A DNA stretch of 44,042 nt, from assembly GCA_036841525.1 (NCBI GenBank), contig DAITVZ010000042.1, positions 1-44,042 of the forward strand, read 5' to 3'. Source of the DNA: JAAYEA01 sp012689325. GTDB taxonomy: Bacteria > Chloroflexota > Anaerolineae > JAAYEA01. The notes below the pieces were generated by a model. It was not told the origin of the DNA and searched no databases. It saw only the letters and a program-made list of their open reading frames with translations. Both the position numbers and the translations under genes were made by a program. Numbering within the stretch: position 1 is the first letter of the stretch; every line of letters starts with the position of its first letter. Shown here one piece after another: positions 33,661-41,566 of the stretch.

Positions 33661-34617
33661 TCACAAAGCGTATTGCGCCAGCGCCCCTTGGGCTGCCTCG
33701 CAGACGCGCTGCACCAGCTCGGGGGGCGAGACGACCTTGGCCCGCGCGCCATACCCCAGCACCCAGCCGGCGGCCCACTCCAGCGTGCCCACAGCGAAGC
33801 GCGCCGTGATCGAGCCATCGCAGTTGTCCGCGATCTCCATCCAGTGGCCGTGGCGGTCGCGCACCTCCCCGGCCAGCTCTCCCTCCAGGCGCACCTCCAC
33901 CCGATAGGCCGGCTCGTAGGTCATGGTGCGCTCCATATAGTCGCGCAGCGAGAACTCTTTGGGCACGGTGAAGCGCTGGTCCAGCGGCTTGACTTCCTGG
34001 ATGCGATCCACGCGAAAGGTGCGCACCTCCTGGCGGAAGCGGCAATACCCGACCATGTACCAGAGCCCCCACTGGAAAAAGAGGCCGTAGGGGGCCACGA
34101 CGCGGTGGCTTTCCTCCTGCCGCCCAAAGCCGCGATAGGTCAGCTCCAGGCAGCGGTGCTCGATGATGCACTGGCGGAGGGTGTGGATGGTGGCGGCCCA
34201 GGGGCGATAGTCGCGCTGGGCCAGCTCCCCGACCACCAGGCTGCGGCGCGTCTCGGCCACCTGATGGCGCAGGTCGTCGGGGAGCACATTGTCCAGCTTG
34301 GCCGTGACCGAGGTGACGGCCTGGTCGTAGGTCTGGCCCCACACCTCGCGCATGAGGTTGGCGCCCATATAGAGGACGGTGGCCTCCTCGGCGCTAAAGA
34401 TCATCGGCGGGAGCTTGTAGCCGCGCACCAGCGAGAAACCGCCGTAAGGGCCGCGCTCCGAATAGATGGGGATGCCCAGTTCGTCCAGCATGCCCATGTA
34501 GCGGTGCACCGTCCGCTCCGAGACGTTGAACTCGGCGGCCAACTCGGACGCCTTCCAGCAAGGCCGGGATTGCAGCAGCATGATCAGCGATAGCAGCCGC
34601 GTCGCCACGTTGCCCAT
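33661..34617 (-). CDS. WYL-domain transcriptional regulator (YafY/PafC type)
   Basis: This 318-residue DNA-binding protein begins with an HTH_11 winged helix (residues 1-60, ASELAAEFNVSERTVHRYMGML followed by GGFSL). A WYL domain starts near residue 140 (YRGFGRQEESHRVVAPYGLFFQWGLWYMVGYCRFRQEVRTFRVDRI), and a WCX C-terminal extension follows (GWVLGYGARAKVVSPPEL). WYL domains sense ligands, often nucleic acids or nucleotides. ATG 34617 is taken because AGGAG lies seven bases upstream. It is divergent from the BrkB gene, which it might regulate along with itself. Confidence 0.9.
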   Translation of the reverse strand: MGNVATRLLSLIMLLQSRPCWKASELAAEFNVSERTVHRYMGMLDELGIPIYSERGPYGGFSLVRGYKLPPMIFSAEEATVLYMGANLMREVWGQTYDQAVTSVTAKLDNVLPDDLRHQVAETRRSLVVGELAQRDYRPWAATIHTLRQCIIEHRCLELTYRGFGRQEESHRVVAPYGLFFQWGLWYMVGYCRFRQEVRTFRVDRIQEVKPLDQRFTVPKEFSLRDYMERTMTYEPAYRVEVRLEGELAGEVRDRHGHWMEIADNCDGSITARFAVGTLEWAAGWVLGYGARAKVVSPPELVQRVCEAAQGALAQYAL

Positions 34618-34651
34618 GGGCTCGCTCCTCTCCAACGCGAATAGCCGCCTC

Positions 34652-34660
34652 ATTATACCA
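34652..34660 (-). promoter_or_regulatory. Extended -10 promoter for the WYL regulator
   Basis: On the minus strand TGGTATAAT gives a perfect -10 with the TGn extension. No -35 is evident, as is common for extended -10 promoters. Predicted start near 34645. Confidence 0.6.
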
Positions 34661-34679
34661 CAGTTGCCTGCCCTTGGGG

Positions 34680-34709
34680 TTGCCGTTTGATCGCGAATCC
34701 GGCTATAAT
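34680..34709 (+). promoter_or_regulatory. Promoter for the BrkB/YihY gene
   Basis: TTGCCG (34680-34685) and TATAAT (34704-34709) are spaced by 18 nt. The divergent regulator promoter is only 20 bp away, so one bound regulator could affect both. Confidence 0.6.
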
Positions 34710-34747
34710 CCCTCCAGCAGGTGGGGCGAAGGCATGGGGTGAGGGCG

Positions 34748-35695
34748 ATGCGCTGGGACGGGTCACAAGGGCAGGCGCGGTTGCGGCAATGGGGGGAGTG
34801 GCTCTTTGCGCGGGCAAACCGCTGGTCGGGCGGCGCGGCCGGTGTGCTGTGGGTGGCGTTGCGCACGCTGAGCGCCTCTCGCGCCGCGGAGGCCGCGGCA
34901 AGCATGTCCTACTATGCGCTCTTTTCGCTCTTTCCGCTGCTGCTGGTGCTGGTGGTGATTGGCAGCTTTGTCATCCAGCGCGAGCAAGCCTTCGAGGAGG
35001 CGGTGCGCCTGATGAGCGAGGCGATCCCCATCTCGCAGGAGCTGATTCGGGTGAACCTCCAGCAGGTGCTGGGGCTGCGCGGGCCGGTGGGCGTTATCAG
35101 CCTATTGGGGGCGTGGTGGTCGTCGTCAGGCTTTTTCACGACGCTGGTGCGCAACGTCAACCGGGCCTGGCGGCAGGCGCGTCCGCACAGCTTTTTCAGC
35201 GGTCGGCTCATCGCCCTGGGCATGGTGGGGACGGTGGTGATCTTGTTGCTGCTCTCCCTCTTCTCCACCACGCTGCTGACCGTGCTCCCTCGCTTTTTCG
35301 CGCCGATCTGGGCCGATCTCTTGCCCTATCGTACTGCGCTGTGGTCCGTGGCATCGGTGATGGTGCCCTGGCTTTTCACACTGGGGATGTTCTATGCCAT
35401 CTATCAGTGGGTGCCCAACACCCGGGTGGCCTGGCGCGAGGCGCTGGGAGGCGCGGTGGTGGCGGCGGTGGCCTGGGAAGTGGTCAAGTGGGGCTTTGCC
35501 CGCTATGTGACGAGCGGGCTGGCTCACTATGATCTGATCTACGGCTCGTTGGCGACGGTGGTGGCGCTGCTCTTCTGGATCTATTTGGGCTGCTGGGTGA
35601 CGCTGCTCGGGGCGCACATCAGCGCGGCGCTGCGTCGGGAAAAGGCGGGTAGCGGCGAGGGGGCCGTGCGGGCTCGTCCAGTCGACCAGGGGTAG
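34748..35695 (+). CDS. YihY/BrkB family inner-membrane protein
   Basis: This 315-residue protein has about six transmembrane segments and family hallmarks: AASMSYYALFSLFPLLLVLV at the first segment, SSSGFFTTLVRNVNRAWR, the PNTRVAWREALGGAVVAAVAWEVVKWGFARY block and YGSLATVVALLFWIYLGCWVTLLGAHISAAL. The molecular function of the family is unproven; transport or envelope roles have been proposed. ATG 34748 is chosen over upstream GTG 34721. The gene ends shortly before a strong hairpin shared with the convergent RRM gene. Confidence 0.88.
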   Translation: MRWDGSQGQARLRQWGEWLFARANRWSGGAAGVLWVALRTLSASRAAEAAASMSYYALFSLFPLLLVLVVIGSFVIQREQAFEEAVRLMSEAIPISQELIRVNLQQVLGLRGPVGVISLLGAWWSSSGFFTTLVRNVNRAWRQARPHSFFSGRLIALGMVGTVVILLLLSLFSTTLLTVLPRFFAPIWADLLPYRTALWSVASVMVPWLFTLGMFYAIYQWVPNTRVAWREALGGAVVAAVAWEVVKWGFARYVTSGLAHYDLIYGSLATVVALLFWIYLGCWVTLLGAHISAALRREKAGSGEGAVRARPVDQG

Positions 35696-35726
35696 GTCGG
35701 TCGAAGGGCGCGCGCGAGGCAAACGA

Positions 35727-35758
35727 AAGGAGCCGTCCCTGCAAAGGGACGGCTCCTT
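35727..35758 (-). terminator. Shared terminator between BrkB and RRM genes
   Basis: A 14-bp perfect stem (35727-35740 with 35745-35758; loop GCAA) lies between convergent genes. On the minus strand it is followed by TTTCGTTT, so it mainly serves the csp-rbp unit; the plus-strand tail is weaker. Confidence 0.8.
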
Positions 35759-35801
35759 GGTTAGCTGTGCGAACTGGGGCTAGCCCCAGCAGGCGCCAGG
35801 G

Positions 35802-36182
35802 TTACCAGCTGCTGCGCCGACCGCGGTCAGAGCTTCCGCCGCTGCCGCCACGCCCGCCGCCACCGCCATAGCCGCCACGGCCACCGCCGCCGCCGCCACC
35901 GAAACCACCGCGCCCGCCGCCGCCGCCACGACCCTCAGAGGGCCGAGCCTCGGCCACGTTCAGGTCGCGACCATCCAGGTCCTTGCCGTTCAGGGCAGCG
36001 ATCGCTGCCTGGGCCTCGGGGTCGTTCGCCATCTCGACGAAGGCGAAACCACGGGGCCGGCCGGTCTCGCGGTCAGTGACCACGTTGACAGAGGTGACCT
36101 CGCCGTAGGCCTCAAAGACCTCGCGAAGCCGGGCCTCGGTCGTGCTGTAGCTCATGTTACCAACATAAAGTTTCTTGGCCAT
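35802..36182 (-). CDS. Glycine-rich RRM RNA-binding protein
   Basis: This 126-residue protein has a single RNA-recognition motif (residues 1-80) with RNP2 LYVGNM and RNP1 RGFAFVEM. A tail of about 45 residues follows, almost only Gly and Arg with Ser, Tyr and Phe. This is the layout of cyanobacterial Rbp and plant GRP proteins, which bind RNA and rise in the cold. AAAGGAGCGG precedes the ATG. The start lies 26 nt after the cold-shock gene on the same strand, so both RNA chaperones probably share the promoter and attenuator-like leader upstream. Confidence 0.93.
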   Translation of the reverse strand: MAKKLYVGNMSYSTTEARLREVFEAYGEVTSVNVVTDRETGRPRGFAFVEMANDPEAQAAIAALNGKDLDGRDLNVAEARPSEGRGGGGGRGGFGGGGGGGRGGYGGGGGRGGSGGSSDRGRRSSW

Positions 36183-36208
36183 TTTCGATCCGCTCCTTTT
36201 GCGAATGC

Positions 36209-36418
36209 TTACAGTGGAACAACGTTGGTGGCTTGAAGGCCCTTGGGCCCTTGCTCAACGGAAAGCTCGACCTGCTGACCTTCCTTGAGGGTGCGGAACC
36301 CGCTCGACGCGATCGCCGAGTAGTGGACGAACACGTCCGGGGCGCCCTCACGGGAGATAAAGCCATAGCCCTTGCTCTCGTTGAACCACTTGACCGTTCC
36401 AATTTCCCGATTGCTCAC
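36209..36418 (-). CDS. csp: Cold-shock domain protein (CspA family)
   Basis: This 69-residue OB-fold RNA chaperone has RNP1 KGYGFIS and RNP2 VFVHYSAI, and the normal opening GTVKWFNESKG. It should bind single-stranded RNA and melt secondary structure. The start is GTG at 36418, with GAGGAAG eight bases upstream. Its leader of about 138 nt contains a complete intrinsic terminator, suggesting expression controlled by antitermination; CspA-type proteins are known antiterminators in E. coli, so autoregulation is plausible. Length is typical. Confidence 0.97.
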   Translation of the reverse strand: MSNREIGTVKWFNESKGYGFISREGAPDVFVHYSAIASSGFRTLKEGQQVELSVEQGPKGLQATNVVPL

Positions 36419-36485
36419 TTTTCTTCCTCTTTCTGCTACTTGCTACAAGATATGCCGTGGACGGAGGAGCCGAGGTTGCGGATCG

Positions 36486-36520
36486 AAGAAAAACGCCTGG
36501 ACTGTTCAGGTCCAGGCGTT
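36486..36520 (-). terminator. Intrinsic terminator in the csp leader (putative attenuator)
   Basis: On the minus strand an 11-bp perfect stem (36520-36510 with 36502-36492; 7-nt loop) is followed by TTTTTCTT. It lies about 36 nt after the predicted transcription start and about 70 nt before the csp start codon. CAAGATA just before the stem is complementary to TATCTTG at 36452-36446 beyond it, which could form an outer closing helix. Confidence 0.85.
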
Positions 36521-36562
36521 GCTATCTTGCACGAACTCGGAACTTACTCTATCCTATGGGCT

Positions 36563-36590
36563 ATTATACACAGATTTTTCCGCTTGTCAA
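36563..36590 (-). promoter_or_regulatory. Consensus promoter of the csp-rbp operon
   Basis: On the minus strand a perfect TTGACA (36590-36585) and perfect TATAAT (36568-36563) are spaced by 16 nt. Predicted start near 36556. Confidence 0.85.
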
Positions 36591-36660
36591 GTAGGTAATC
36601 ACACGAGATTGCAAATTCGTCCCACTTTGGTGGGGCAGTTGGCCCAACAGGGCGCCGCGC

Positions 36661-37851
36661 CTACCACTCGCAGCGCCGGAGTAGGTTCTGGGCCACGGGG
36701 TCGACCCGGTAGATGAGAAAGTCCTCGAACCCCAAGATCTCCGCCTTGGTCTTTTCCCCGCTGGCCACCCGCAGCGTCAGGTCATAGATCTCCTGGCCGA
36801 GGTCGGTGATGCCCGCCTGGCCCAGGATGATCTTGCCGGCGTTCACGTCCATGTTGTCGTTGAGCCACTCGTAGGTGGCCGGGTTGCCGGTGACCTTGAT
36901 CACGGGCAGGATGGCGTGGCCGGTGGTGGAGCCGCGCCCCGAAGTGAACAGCGTCACCGTGGCGCCAGCGGCGGCCATGCTGGTCACCGAGGGGACATCG
37001 GAATCGGTGCCCTCCTGGATGTAGAGGCCGGGGCGGGCGGGCAGCTCCAACTGGGTGCGGTTGTAGTGCAGCACGCCCTGGATGGGGCGGGTGCCGCCCT
37101 TGAGGATGGCGCCCAGCGACTTTTCCTCGATGGTGGTCAGGCCGCCATCCATGTTGCCCTGTTGGATATGGCGGCTGGGGATGCCGCTGGCCTTGGCGAA
37201 ATTCTCCTGCTCCTGGATGATGTCATAGATATCCTGGGCCGTCTTGGCGTCCACCGCGCGGCGCGCCAGGATGTGCTCCGTGCCGGTCATCTCGATGGTC
37301 TCGCCGAAATAGACCGTGGCCCCCGCGTCCACCAGGCGGTCGGCGGCGTTGCCCACGGCGGGGTTGGCGGCCAGCCCGGAGGTGGCGTCCGACCCGCCGC
37401 ATTCGACGGCGACCGTCAGCTCGGAGAGGGGGAAGGGTTGGCGGCGCTGGCGGCTGAGCTCGGCGGCCATCTCGCGCAGGATCCGCGTCCCGGCCTCGAT
37501 GGCGCGCAGGGAACCGCCCACCTCCTGGATCACCACCTGGGCGATGGGCTTGCCGCAGGGCTGGATGCCGTCGAAGAGGATCTCGGCGGTGAGGCTCTCG
37601 CAGCCCAGCCCGACCACCAGCACGGCGCCCACGTTGGGGTTCCGCCCGATGCCGATCATGCCCCGCTCCACCATCTCGTCGCGGGTGCAATGGTGCCATT
37701 GGCTGACGGCCACGGCGCCGGGGACGGCGGCGGCCATGCGCCGGGCCTCCTCATAGGCGCAGTTGCCCGCGGCCAGGACGAGCAGGTGGTTTCGCGTGCC
37801 CACCTGGCCGTCGGGACGCAGGTAGCCCCAAAACTCGGTTGCGTTGCTCAT
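36661..37851 (-). CDS. UxaA-family sugar-acid dehydratase, large (C-terminal) subunit
   Basis: This 396-residue protein matches the UxaA/GarD C-terminal domain: GYLRPDGQVGTRNHLLVLAAGNCA, VVGLGCESL, ECGGSDATSGLAANPAVGNAADRLVDAG, SGRGSTTGHAILPVIKVTGNP and EIYDLTLRVASGEKTKAEILGFEDF. Family enzymes dehydrate aldonic or aldaric acids such as altronate or galactarate with a metal. Here the N- and C-terminal parts are separate genes. ATG 37851 is favoured because GGAG lies six bases upstream; ATG 37857 overlaps the small-subunit TGA. The true acid substrate is unknown, as no hexuronate genes lie nearby. Confidence 0.87.
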   Translation of the reverse strand: MSNATEFWGYLRPDGQVGTRNHLLVLAAGNCAYEEARRMAAAVPGAVAVSQWHHCTRDEMVERGMIGIGRNPNVGAVLVVGLGCESLTAEILFDGIQPCGKPIAQVVIQEVGGSLRAIEAGTRILREMAAELSRQRRQPFPLSELTVAVECGGSDATSGLAANPAVGNAADRLVDAGATVYFGETIEMTGTEHILARRAVDAKTAQDIYDIIQEQENFAKASGIPSRHIQQGNMDGGLTTIEEKSLGAILKGGTRPIQGVLHYNRTQLELPARPGLYIQEGTDSDVPSVTSMAAAGATVTLFTSGRGSTTGHAILPVIKVTGNPATYEWLNDNMDVNAGKIILGQAGITDLGQEIYDLTLRVASGEKTKAEILGFEDFLIYRVDPVAQNLLRRCEW

Positions 37852-37853
37852 GG

Positions 37854-38156
37854 TCATCTCCATGCCGCGCTTTCGGGGATGTGGGCGCTCTCCACGTTGT
37901 GCACATGGACCCACGCGCCGCGCTTGATCTCGGCGGTGGCCCGCCCAACCACCTCGCCGTACTTGTAGACCAGCTCGCCCGCGGCCAGGTCGGCCAAGGC
38001 GATCTTGTGATAGGCCAGGGGGACATCGGTGGACGCCACCACTTGGTCCACGGGCTTGCCCTCGTGGGAGAGGACCGAGACCGCCTCCCCGGCGGAGAGG
38101 GTGGCCGTGGCGGTGGCGACGTTGTCCTTGTCGTGCAGCTTGATGGCTAGTTTCAC
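37854..38156 (-). CDS. UxaA-family dehydratase, small (SAF domain) subunit
   Basis: This is a 100-residue SAF-domain protein (KLHDKDNVATA, PLAYHKIALADLAAGELVYKYGEVVGRATAEIKRGAWVHVHNVES), corresponding to the N-terminal part of altronate/galactarate dehydratase. The conserved HKIAL...GE.V.KYGE..G pattern is complete. GTG 38156 is the probable start, with GGAGG eight bases upstream. The stop overlaps the start region of the large subunit, so the two are coupled and should form one enzyme. Confidence 0.87.
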   Translation of the reverse strand: MKLAIKLHDKDNVATATATLSAGEAVSVLSHEGKPVDQVVASTDVPLAYHKIALADLAAGELVYKYGEVVGRATAEIKRGAWVHVHNVESAHIPESAAWR

Positions 38157-38187
38157 GCTGGGAGCCTCCACTCTTGCAGATTCCGCC

Positions 38188-38216
38188 ATTGTACGCAATT
38201 GCGCCGCCCCGCGCAA
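38188..38216 (-). promoter_or_regulatory. Promoter of the UxaA-type dehydratase genes
   Basis: On the minus strand TTGCGC (38216-38211) and TACAAT (38193-38188) are spaced by 17 nt, about 25 nt upstream of the ribosome site. Confidence 0.55.
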
Positions 38217-38225
38217 ATCGCAGGC

Positions 38226-38360
38226 CACCGCAGGGGCGCAGAGAGCGCAGAGGATAGGAATCTGGGAGGAGAGGATGCGCAGAGATAGCGCGACAATGCC
38301 GCCAGCGGCGCCCCCTCTCCTTGGCCCTTTCCTCTCTGCGGTCTCCGCGCCTCTGCGGTG
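38226..38360. repeat. Long imperfect inverted-repeat element (CACCGCAGAGGCGCAGAG type)
   Basis: Arms 38226-38253 and 38331-38360 are inverted copies of about 28 nt with few mismatches (left CACCGCAGGGGCGCAGAGAG, right its near complement). About 77 nt lie between. The right arm ends 7 nt before the nucleosidase stop codon. The purine-rich GCAGAGG wording matches the left arm of the element at 10,690-10,770. Confidence 0.7.
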
Positions 38361-38367
38361 CGATCCT

Positions 38368-39075
38368 TCACAGCGCGCAGGAAAGCCAGGCGGGGAGGTG
38401 GGCCAGGAGGTCGGCGATGACCAGGGCCGCGTTGTCGTGAAAGATGGCGGGATCAGCGTAAGCCTCGCCGCCGTCAGCGCCCACCAGGTCGGTGACGCCG
38501 CGCAGGATCAGGCAGCGCACCCCCTGGCGCGCCGCCACCCAGGCGATGGCGCCGGACTCCCAATCGCCCGCCACCGCGCCGTAGCGCTCGCGCAGCCAGG
38601 GGATATCCGCGGGAACCAGGTCGCGGTCGCCGGAGACGAGCAGCGCTCGCTGAACCGGCTGGGGATAGGGCTCGCGCAGCCAAGAGAGGTCGATCTCGGT
38701 GGTATAGTGGGCGATGGCTGCGATCGGGTCGCTCATCTGCTCCACGATGTCATAGACCAGTGTGCGCTCGGCCAGGACCAGCGTCCCTCGCTCGATGCAG
38801 CCGGCGAAGCCGCCGCAGGTGGCCAGGTTGACCAGCAGCTCGGGCCGCCAGCGGCCGATGACATACTGGGCCGAGGCGGCCGCGGCGATCTTGCCCCAGC
38901 CGCCGTGGAAAAAGACAACCGGCTCGGGCTGGCCGTGCACCGCCACCTCGTCGACGAACCACTCGCCCAGTGGCGAGCTCTGCGCCGGGAGGTGGGCATA
39001 GGCGGCGCGCACCGCCCGCCACTCCGAGTTGGCCGACGAGATCACCACGGCGCGGATGGGAGGCTCGGGTTCCAT
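38368..39075 (-). CDS. Purine-nucleosidase/phosphorylase family protein (MTA/SAH nucleosidase-like)
   Basis: This 235-residue protein has the PNP_UDP_1 fold signature: FFHGGWGKIAAAASAQYVI, LVNLATCGGF, the nucleoside-binding GDWESGAIAWVAARQGV (the Glu contacts the ribose) and LILRGVTDLVG with the general-acid Asp. The likely role is hydrolysis of methylthioadenosine or S-adenosylhomocysteine, or a related nucleoside. It starts 3 nt after the Cys/Met PLP enzyme in the same direction. That pairing supports a role in methionine or SAM-byproduct recycling; this is inferred from context. Confidence 0.78.
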   Translation of the reverse strand: MEPEPPIRAVVISSANSEWRAVRAAYAHLPAQSSPLGEWFVDEVAVHGQPEPVVFFHGGWGKIAAAASAQYVIGRWRPELLVNLATCGGFAGCIERGTLVLAERTLVYDIVEQMSDPIAAIAHYTTEIDLSWLREPYPQPVQRALLVSGDRDLVPADIPWLRERYGAVAGDWESGAIAWVAARQGVRCLILRGVTDLVGADGGEAYADPAIFHDNAALVIADLLAHLPAWLSCAL

Positions 39076-39078
39076 CGT

Positions 39079-40272
39079 CTAGACCCTCGCCAGCGCCTGA
39101 TCCAGGTCGGCGATGATGTCCTGCGGGTCCTCGATGCCCACCGACATGCGCACCAGCCCGGGGCCGACCTGGGCGATGGCGCGCTCCGCCGGCGTCATGG
39201 AGCGGTGCGAGGAGTGGGCAGGGTAGAGCACCAGGGTATAGACGTCGCCCAGGGAGGTGACGGGGAGGCAGAGCTGCAGCGCCTCGAAGAAGCGAAAGAC
39301 CGTGGCCTGATCGCCGCCCCGCAGCTCGAACGAGATCATGCCGCCGTAGCCGCGGTCGCCAAAGAGCCGCCGGGCCAGCCCGTGCTGGGGATGGGCGGCC
39401 AGCCCCGGAAAGTTGACGTGCGCGACGGCGGGGTGGGCGGTCAGCCACTCGGCCGCCAGCGCCGCGTTGGCGCAATGCTGCCGCATCCGCAGCGGGAAGG
39501 TCTTGAGGCCGCGCAGGGCCAGGTAGGCCTCATTGGGCCCGAGGTTCCCGCCCACTTGCTTGAGCGCCTCGCGCACCGGCCTGGCGTCCGCCGCGGACGA
39601 GATCACCGCGCCGCCCAGGGCGTCGCCGTGCCCGGCCAGATACTTGGTGGTGGAGTGCACGACATAATCCACGCCATCCTCCAGGGGCCGATAGAGGTAG
39701 GGGGTGGTGAAGGTGCTATCGACGATGACCTTGGCCCCGTAGGCGTGCGCGAGCTTCACCAGCCGGGGCACGTCGGCGAGCTTGAGCAGGGGGTTGGAGA
39801 TCACTTCCAGCACCAGCGCGACGGGGCGCAGCTCGGCCAGCGCCCGTTCCACGCCCTCCAGGTCGGTGAGGTCGAGAAAGCGGCTGCGCACGCCCATGCC
39901 GCCGAAAAAGCGGGCCAGCAGCGCATAGGTGGCGCCGTAGAGGTCTTGCGCGGCCACGACGCTGGCCCCCGCCTTGACGCCAGCGGCCAAGCAGGCCGCG
40001 TGCAGCGCCGCCATGCCGGAGCCAAAGGCCACCGCCTCCTCGCCGCCCTCCAGCGCGGCCAGGGCGACCTCCAGGGCGTGGTTGGTGGGGTTGCCAAAGC
40101 GGGCATAGATGTACCCCGCCTTGCTCCCGGCAAAGACATCGTCCAGCTCTTGCATCTCGGGATAGATGTAGCCCACCGAGTTGTAGATCGGCGTGGTCAC
40201 GGGCGTAAAGTCGGGCGCGGGACCGCGCTCCCCGGCGTGCACGGCGGTGGTATAGATGCTGCGCTTGGTCAT
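39079..40272 (-). CDS. Cys/Met metabolism PLP-dependent enzyme (cystathionine gamma-synthase / methionine gamma-lyase family)
   Basis: This 397-residue type I PLP enzyme has the entry TTAVHAGE, IYARFGNPTNHALE, AFGSGMAALHA, DLYGATYALL, VDSTFTTPYL and the PLP lysine in HSTTKYLAGHGD, followed by VGGNLGPNEAYLALRGLKT and the C-terminal SLGDVYTLVLYPAHSSHRSM. The family includes cystathionine synthases and lyases and methionine gamma-lyase; SHR..T is seen in lyases and synthases alike, so the exact reaction is open. ATG 40272 follows AAGAGGA. The nucleosidase gene lies directly downstream. No SAM riboswitch is recognisable in the 84-nt upstream gap. Confidence 0.9.
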   Translation of the reverse strand: MTKRSIYTTAVHAGERGPAPDFTPVTTPIYNSVGYIYPEMQELDDVFAGSKAGYIYARFGNPTNHALEVALAALEGGEEAVAFGSGMAALHAACLAAGVKAGASVVAAQDLYGATYALLARFFGGMGVRSRFLDLTDLEGVERALAELRPVALVLEVISNPLLKLADVPRLVKLAHAYGAKVIVDSTFTTPYLYRPLEDGVDYVVHSTTKYLAGHGDALGGAVISSAADARPVREALKQVGGNLGPNEAYLALRGLKTFPLRMRQHCANAALAAEWLTAHPAVAHVNFPGLAAHPQHGLARRLFGDRGYGGMISFELRGGDQATVFRFFEALQLCLPVTSLGDVYTLVLYPAHSSHRSMTPAERAIAQVGPGLVRMSVGIEDPQDIIADLDQALARV

Positions 40273-40292
40273 GGTATCCTCTTTCTTGAACA

Positions 40293-40325
40293 AGACCTCC
40301 GAGCTCTCGCCGAACCCGAAGGTCT
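40293..40325 (-). terminator. Weak hairpin after the first exchanger gene
   Basis: AGACCT (40293-40298) and AGGTCT (40320-40325) pair over 6 bp; on the minus strand TTGTTC follows. It may end the exchanger transcript or lie in the leader of the PLP-enzyme gene. Confidence 0.35.
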
Positions 40326-40356
40326 GATTTCCGCTTTACGTGGGAGGTGGTCCGAC

Positions 40357-41379
40357 CTAGTCTACGGCGAAGAACAGGACCCTGGCAATGATATAGAAGA
40401 AATACATGCCCATCAGGATGTACGAACCGGATCTGCCGATCTTGCCTTTCGTGAACCACAAGATTCCCCATAGGATAGCGCCGGTAAGAATCTCCCATGG
40501 CAAGTCCCACTGAAGTAACGGGGCTGGCACCCAGTAGGTGGAGATCAGTGCACCAAGGCCCACACCCAATAACGGATTGGTTATGTTGCTGCCTACCAGC
40601 GTGCCCAGGGAGATGCCCTGATCTTTGTTCTTGACTCCAGCCAGTGCGGTCATCAGCTCCGGCAGCGCGGATGCGACGCCTAGCGTGATCACGCCGACAA
40701 GCGAGCCGCCAACGCGCGTTATCTCCACAACCCGTTCAGATATGCTGAGCACGATCTGCGCCGAGATGACAGTGATGCTCATGGCGGCGAGGGCTAGCAG
40801 GGCATCTTTCAGGGCTGCTTGGCAGGTGCCGGGCGCGTCTGGCGTTGCCGCCTGCTCAGGCTCTTTCTTATAGAATCTTCTTTCGTCCCAATAAAGGAAA
40901 TAGTTATACGCCAGGAAAGATACCAACAGGATCATCCCATCGATGCGAGAGTACATGCCGCTGATGCCCAGGATGATGCATAGCACGTGCGTTACGATCA
41001 TGGGCAACATGCTCTTCCACAGAAAGTAACGCCGGAAGTATAGACCGCCCGCCAGCAAGACGACTATGCCCAGAATCAGCGTCTGCTGGACGACGTTGGA
41101 GCCAATATTCGCCCCTAGCACGATGGAAGAGCCAACGCGATAGTCGATCTTGTCGGCCAGGATGTTCACCGAGGCGATCAGGTGCGAGCTTATCTCGGGT
41201 ATACTCGTAGCAACGGAGACGACAGTCATCCCCATAAAGGTAGTGGAGAGGTTGAAATACTCAGCCAACCGTATCAGCCGCTTTACGACTTCATCGGCAC
41301 TGACGACAAGGAGGCCCAGGGCGACAACCCCGAACAAAATGATGACGAACAAGTTGCTGGATTCCCACGGCATGACCAT
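40357..41379 (-). CDS. Sodium/calcium exchanger family protein, copy 1
   Basis: This is a 340-residue CaCA antiporter (YrbG-like) with about ten membrane segments in two halves and the two alpha repeats: SVATSIPEISSHLIASVNI with GANIGSNVVQQ, and GVASALPELMTALAG with GTLVGSNITNPLLG. The acidic residues that bind the cation are present in both. It exchanges Ca2+ (or a similar ion) for Na+ across the membrane. Base composition looks lower in GC than the neighbouring copy at 41,567, and synonymous sites differ widely, so it is an old or separately acquired paralog. ATG 41379 is chosen by alignment with the other copy; ATG 41415 is possible. Confidence 0.92.
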   Translation of the reverse strand: MVMPWESSNLFVIILFGVVALGLLVVSADEVVKRLIRLAEYFNLSTTFMGMTVVSVATSIPEISSHLIASVNILADKIDYRVGSSIVLGANIGSNVVQQTLILGIVVLLAGGLYFRRYFLWKSMLPMIVTHVLCIILGISGMYSRIDGMILLVSFLAYNYFLYWDERRFYKKEPEQAATPDAPGTCQAALKDALLALAAMSITVISAQIVLSISERVVEITRVGGSLVGVITLGVASALPELMTALAGVKNKDQGISLGTLVGSNITNPLLGVGLGALISTYWVPAPLLQWDLPWEILTGAILWGILWFTKGKIGRSGSYILMGMYFFYIIARVLFFAVD

Positions 41380-41427
41380 TTTCTTGCTCTTTCTATAGGC
41401 TTCTTTGCTCCGCATTGAAGTTTTGGG

Positions 41428-41531
41428 CCCGGCGTTGTTAGCGAGGGCCGGGTATCGGTCAAGTATGCCGCTCTGAGCGAAGTTGTCGCGCAGCCGCCCG
41501 TCGCGTTCGATGCTGGCTGCTGCGCGACAAC
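41428..41531. repeat. Two hairpins between the tandem exchanger genes
   Basis: GTTGTCGCGCAGC (41482-41494) is exactly inverted at 41519-41531, a 13-bp stem with a 24-nt loop. A 6-bp stem (CCCGGC 41428-41433, GCCGGG 41447-41452) lies beside it. No T-run follows on either strand. They may reduce read-through from copy 2 into copy 1. Confidence 0.5.
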
Positions 41532-41566
41532 GAGCTCTATTGCAGGGCTAGGGCTGCGTGGACGTG

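Noticed and set aside
35820..35950. Repetitive GCC-rich DNA resembling a tandem repeat locus
   Set aside because: It encodes the Gly/Arg-rich tail of the RRM protein and needs no separate repeat element.
40273..40356. SAM riboswitch upstream of the Cys/Met PLP enzyme
   Set aside because: The gap is only 84 nt and lacks the conserved SAM-I or SAM-II core; only a weak 6-bp hairpin is present.
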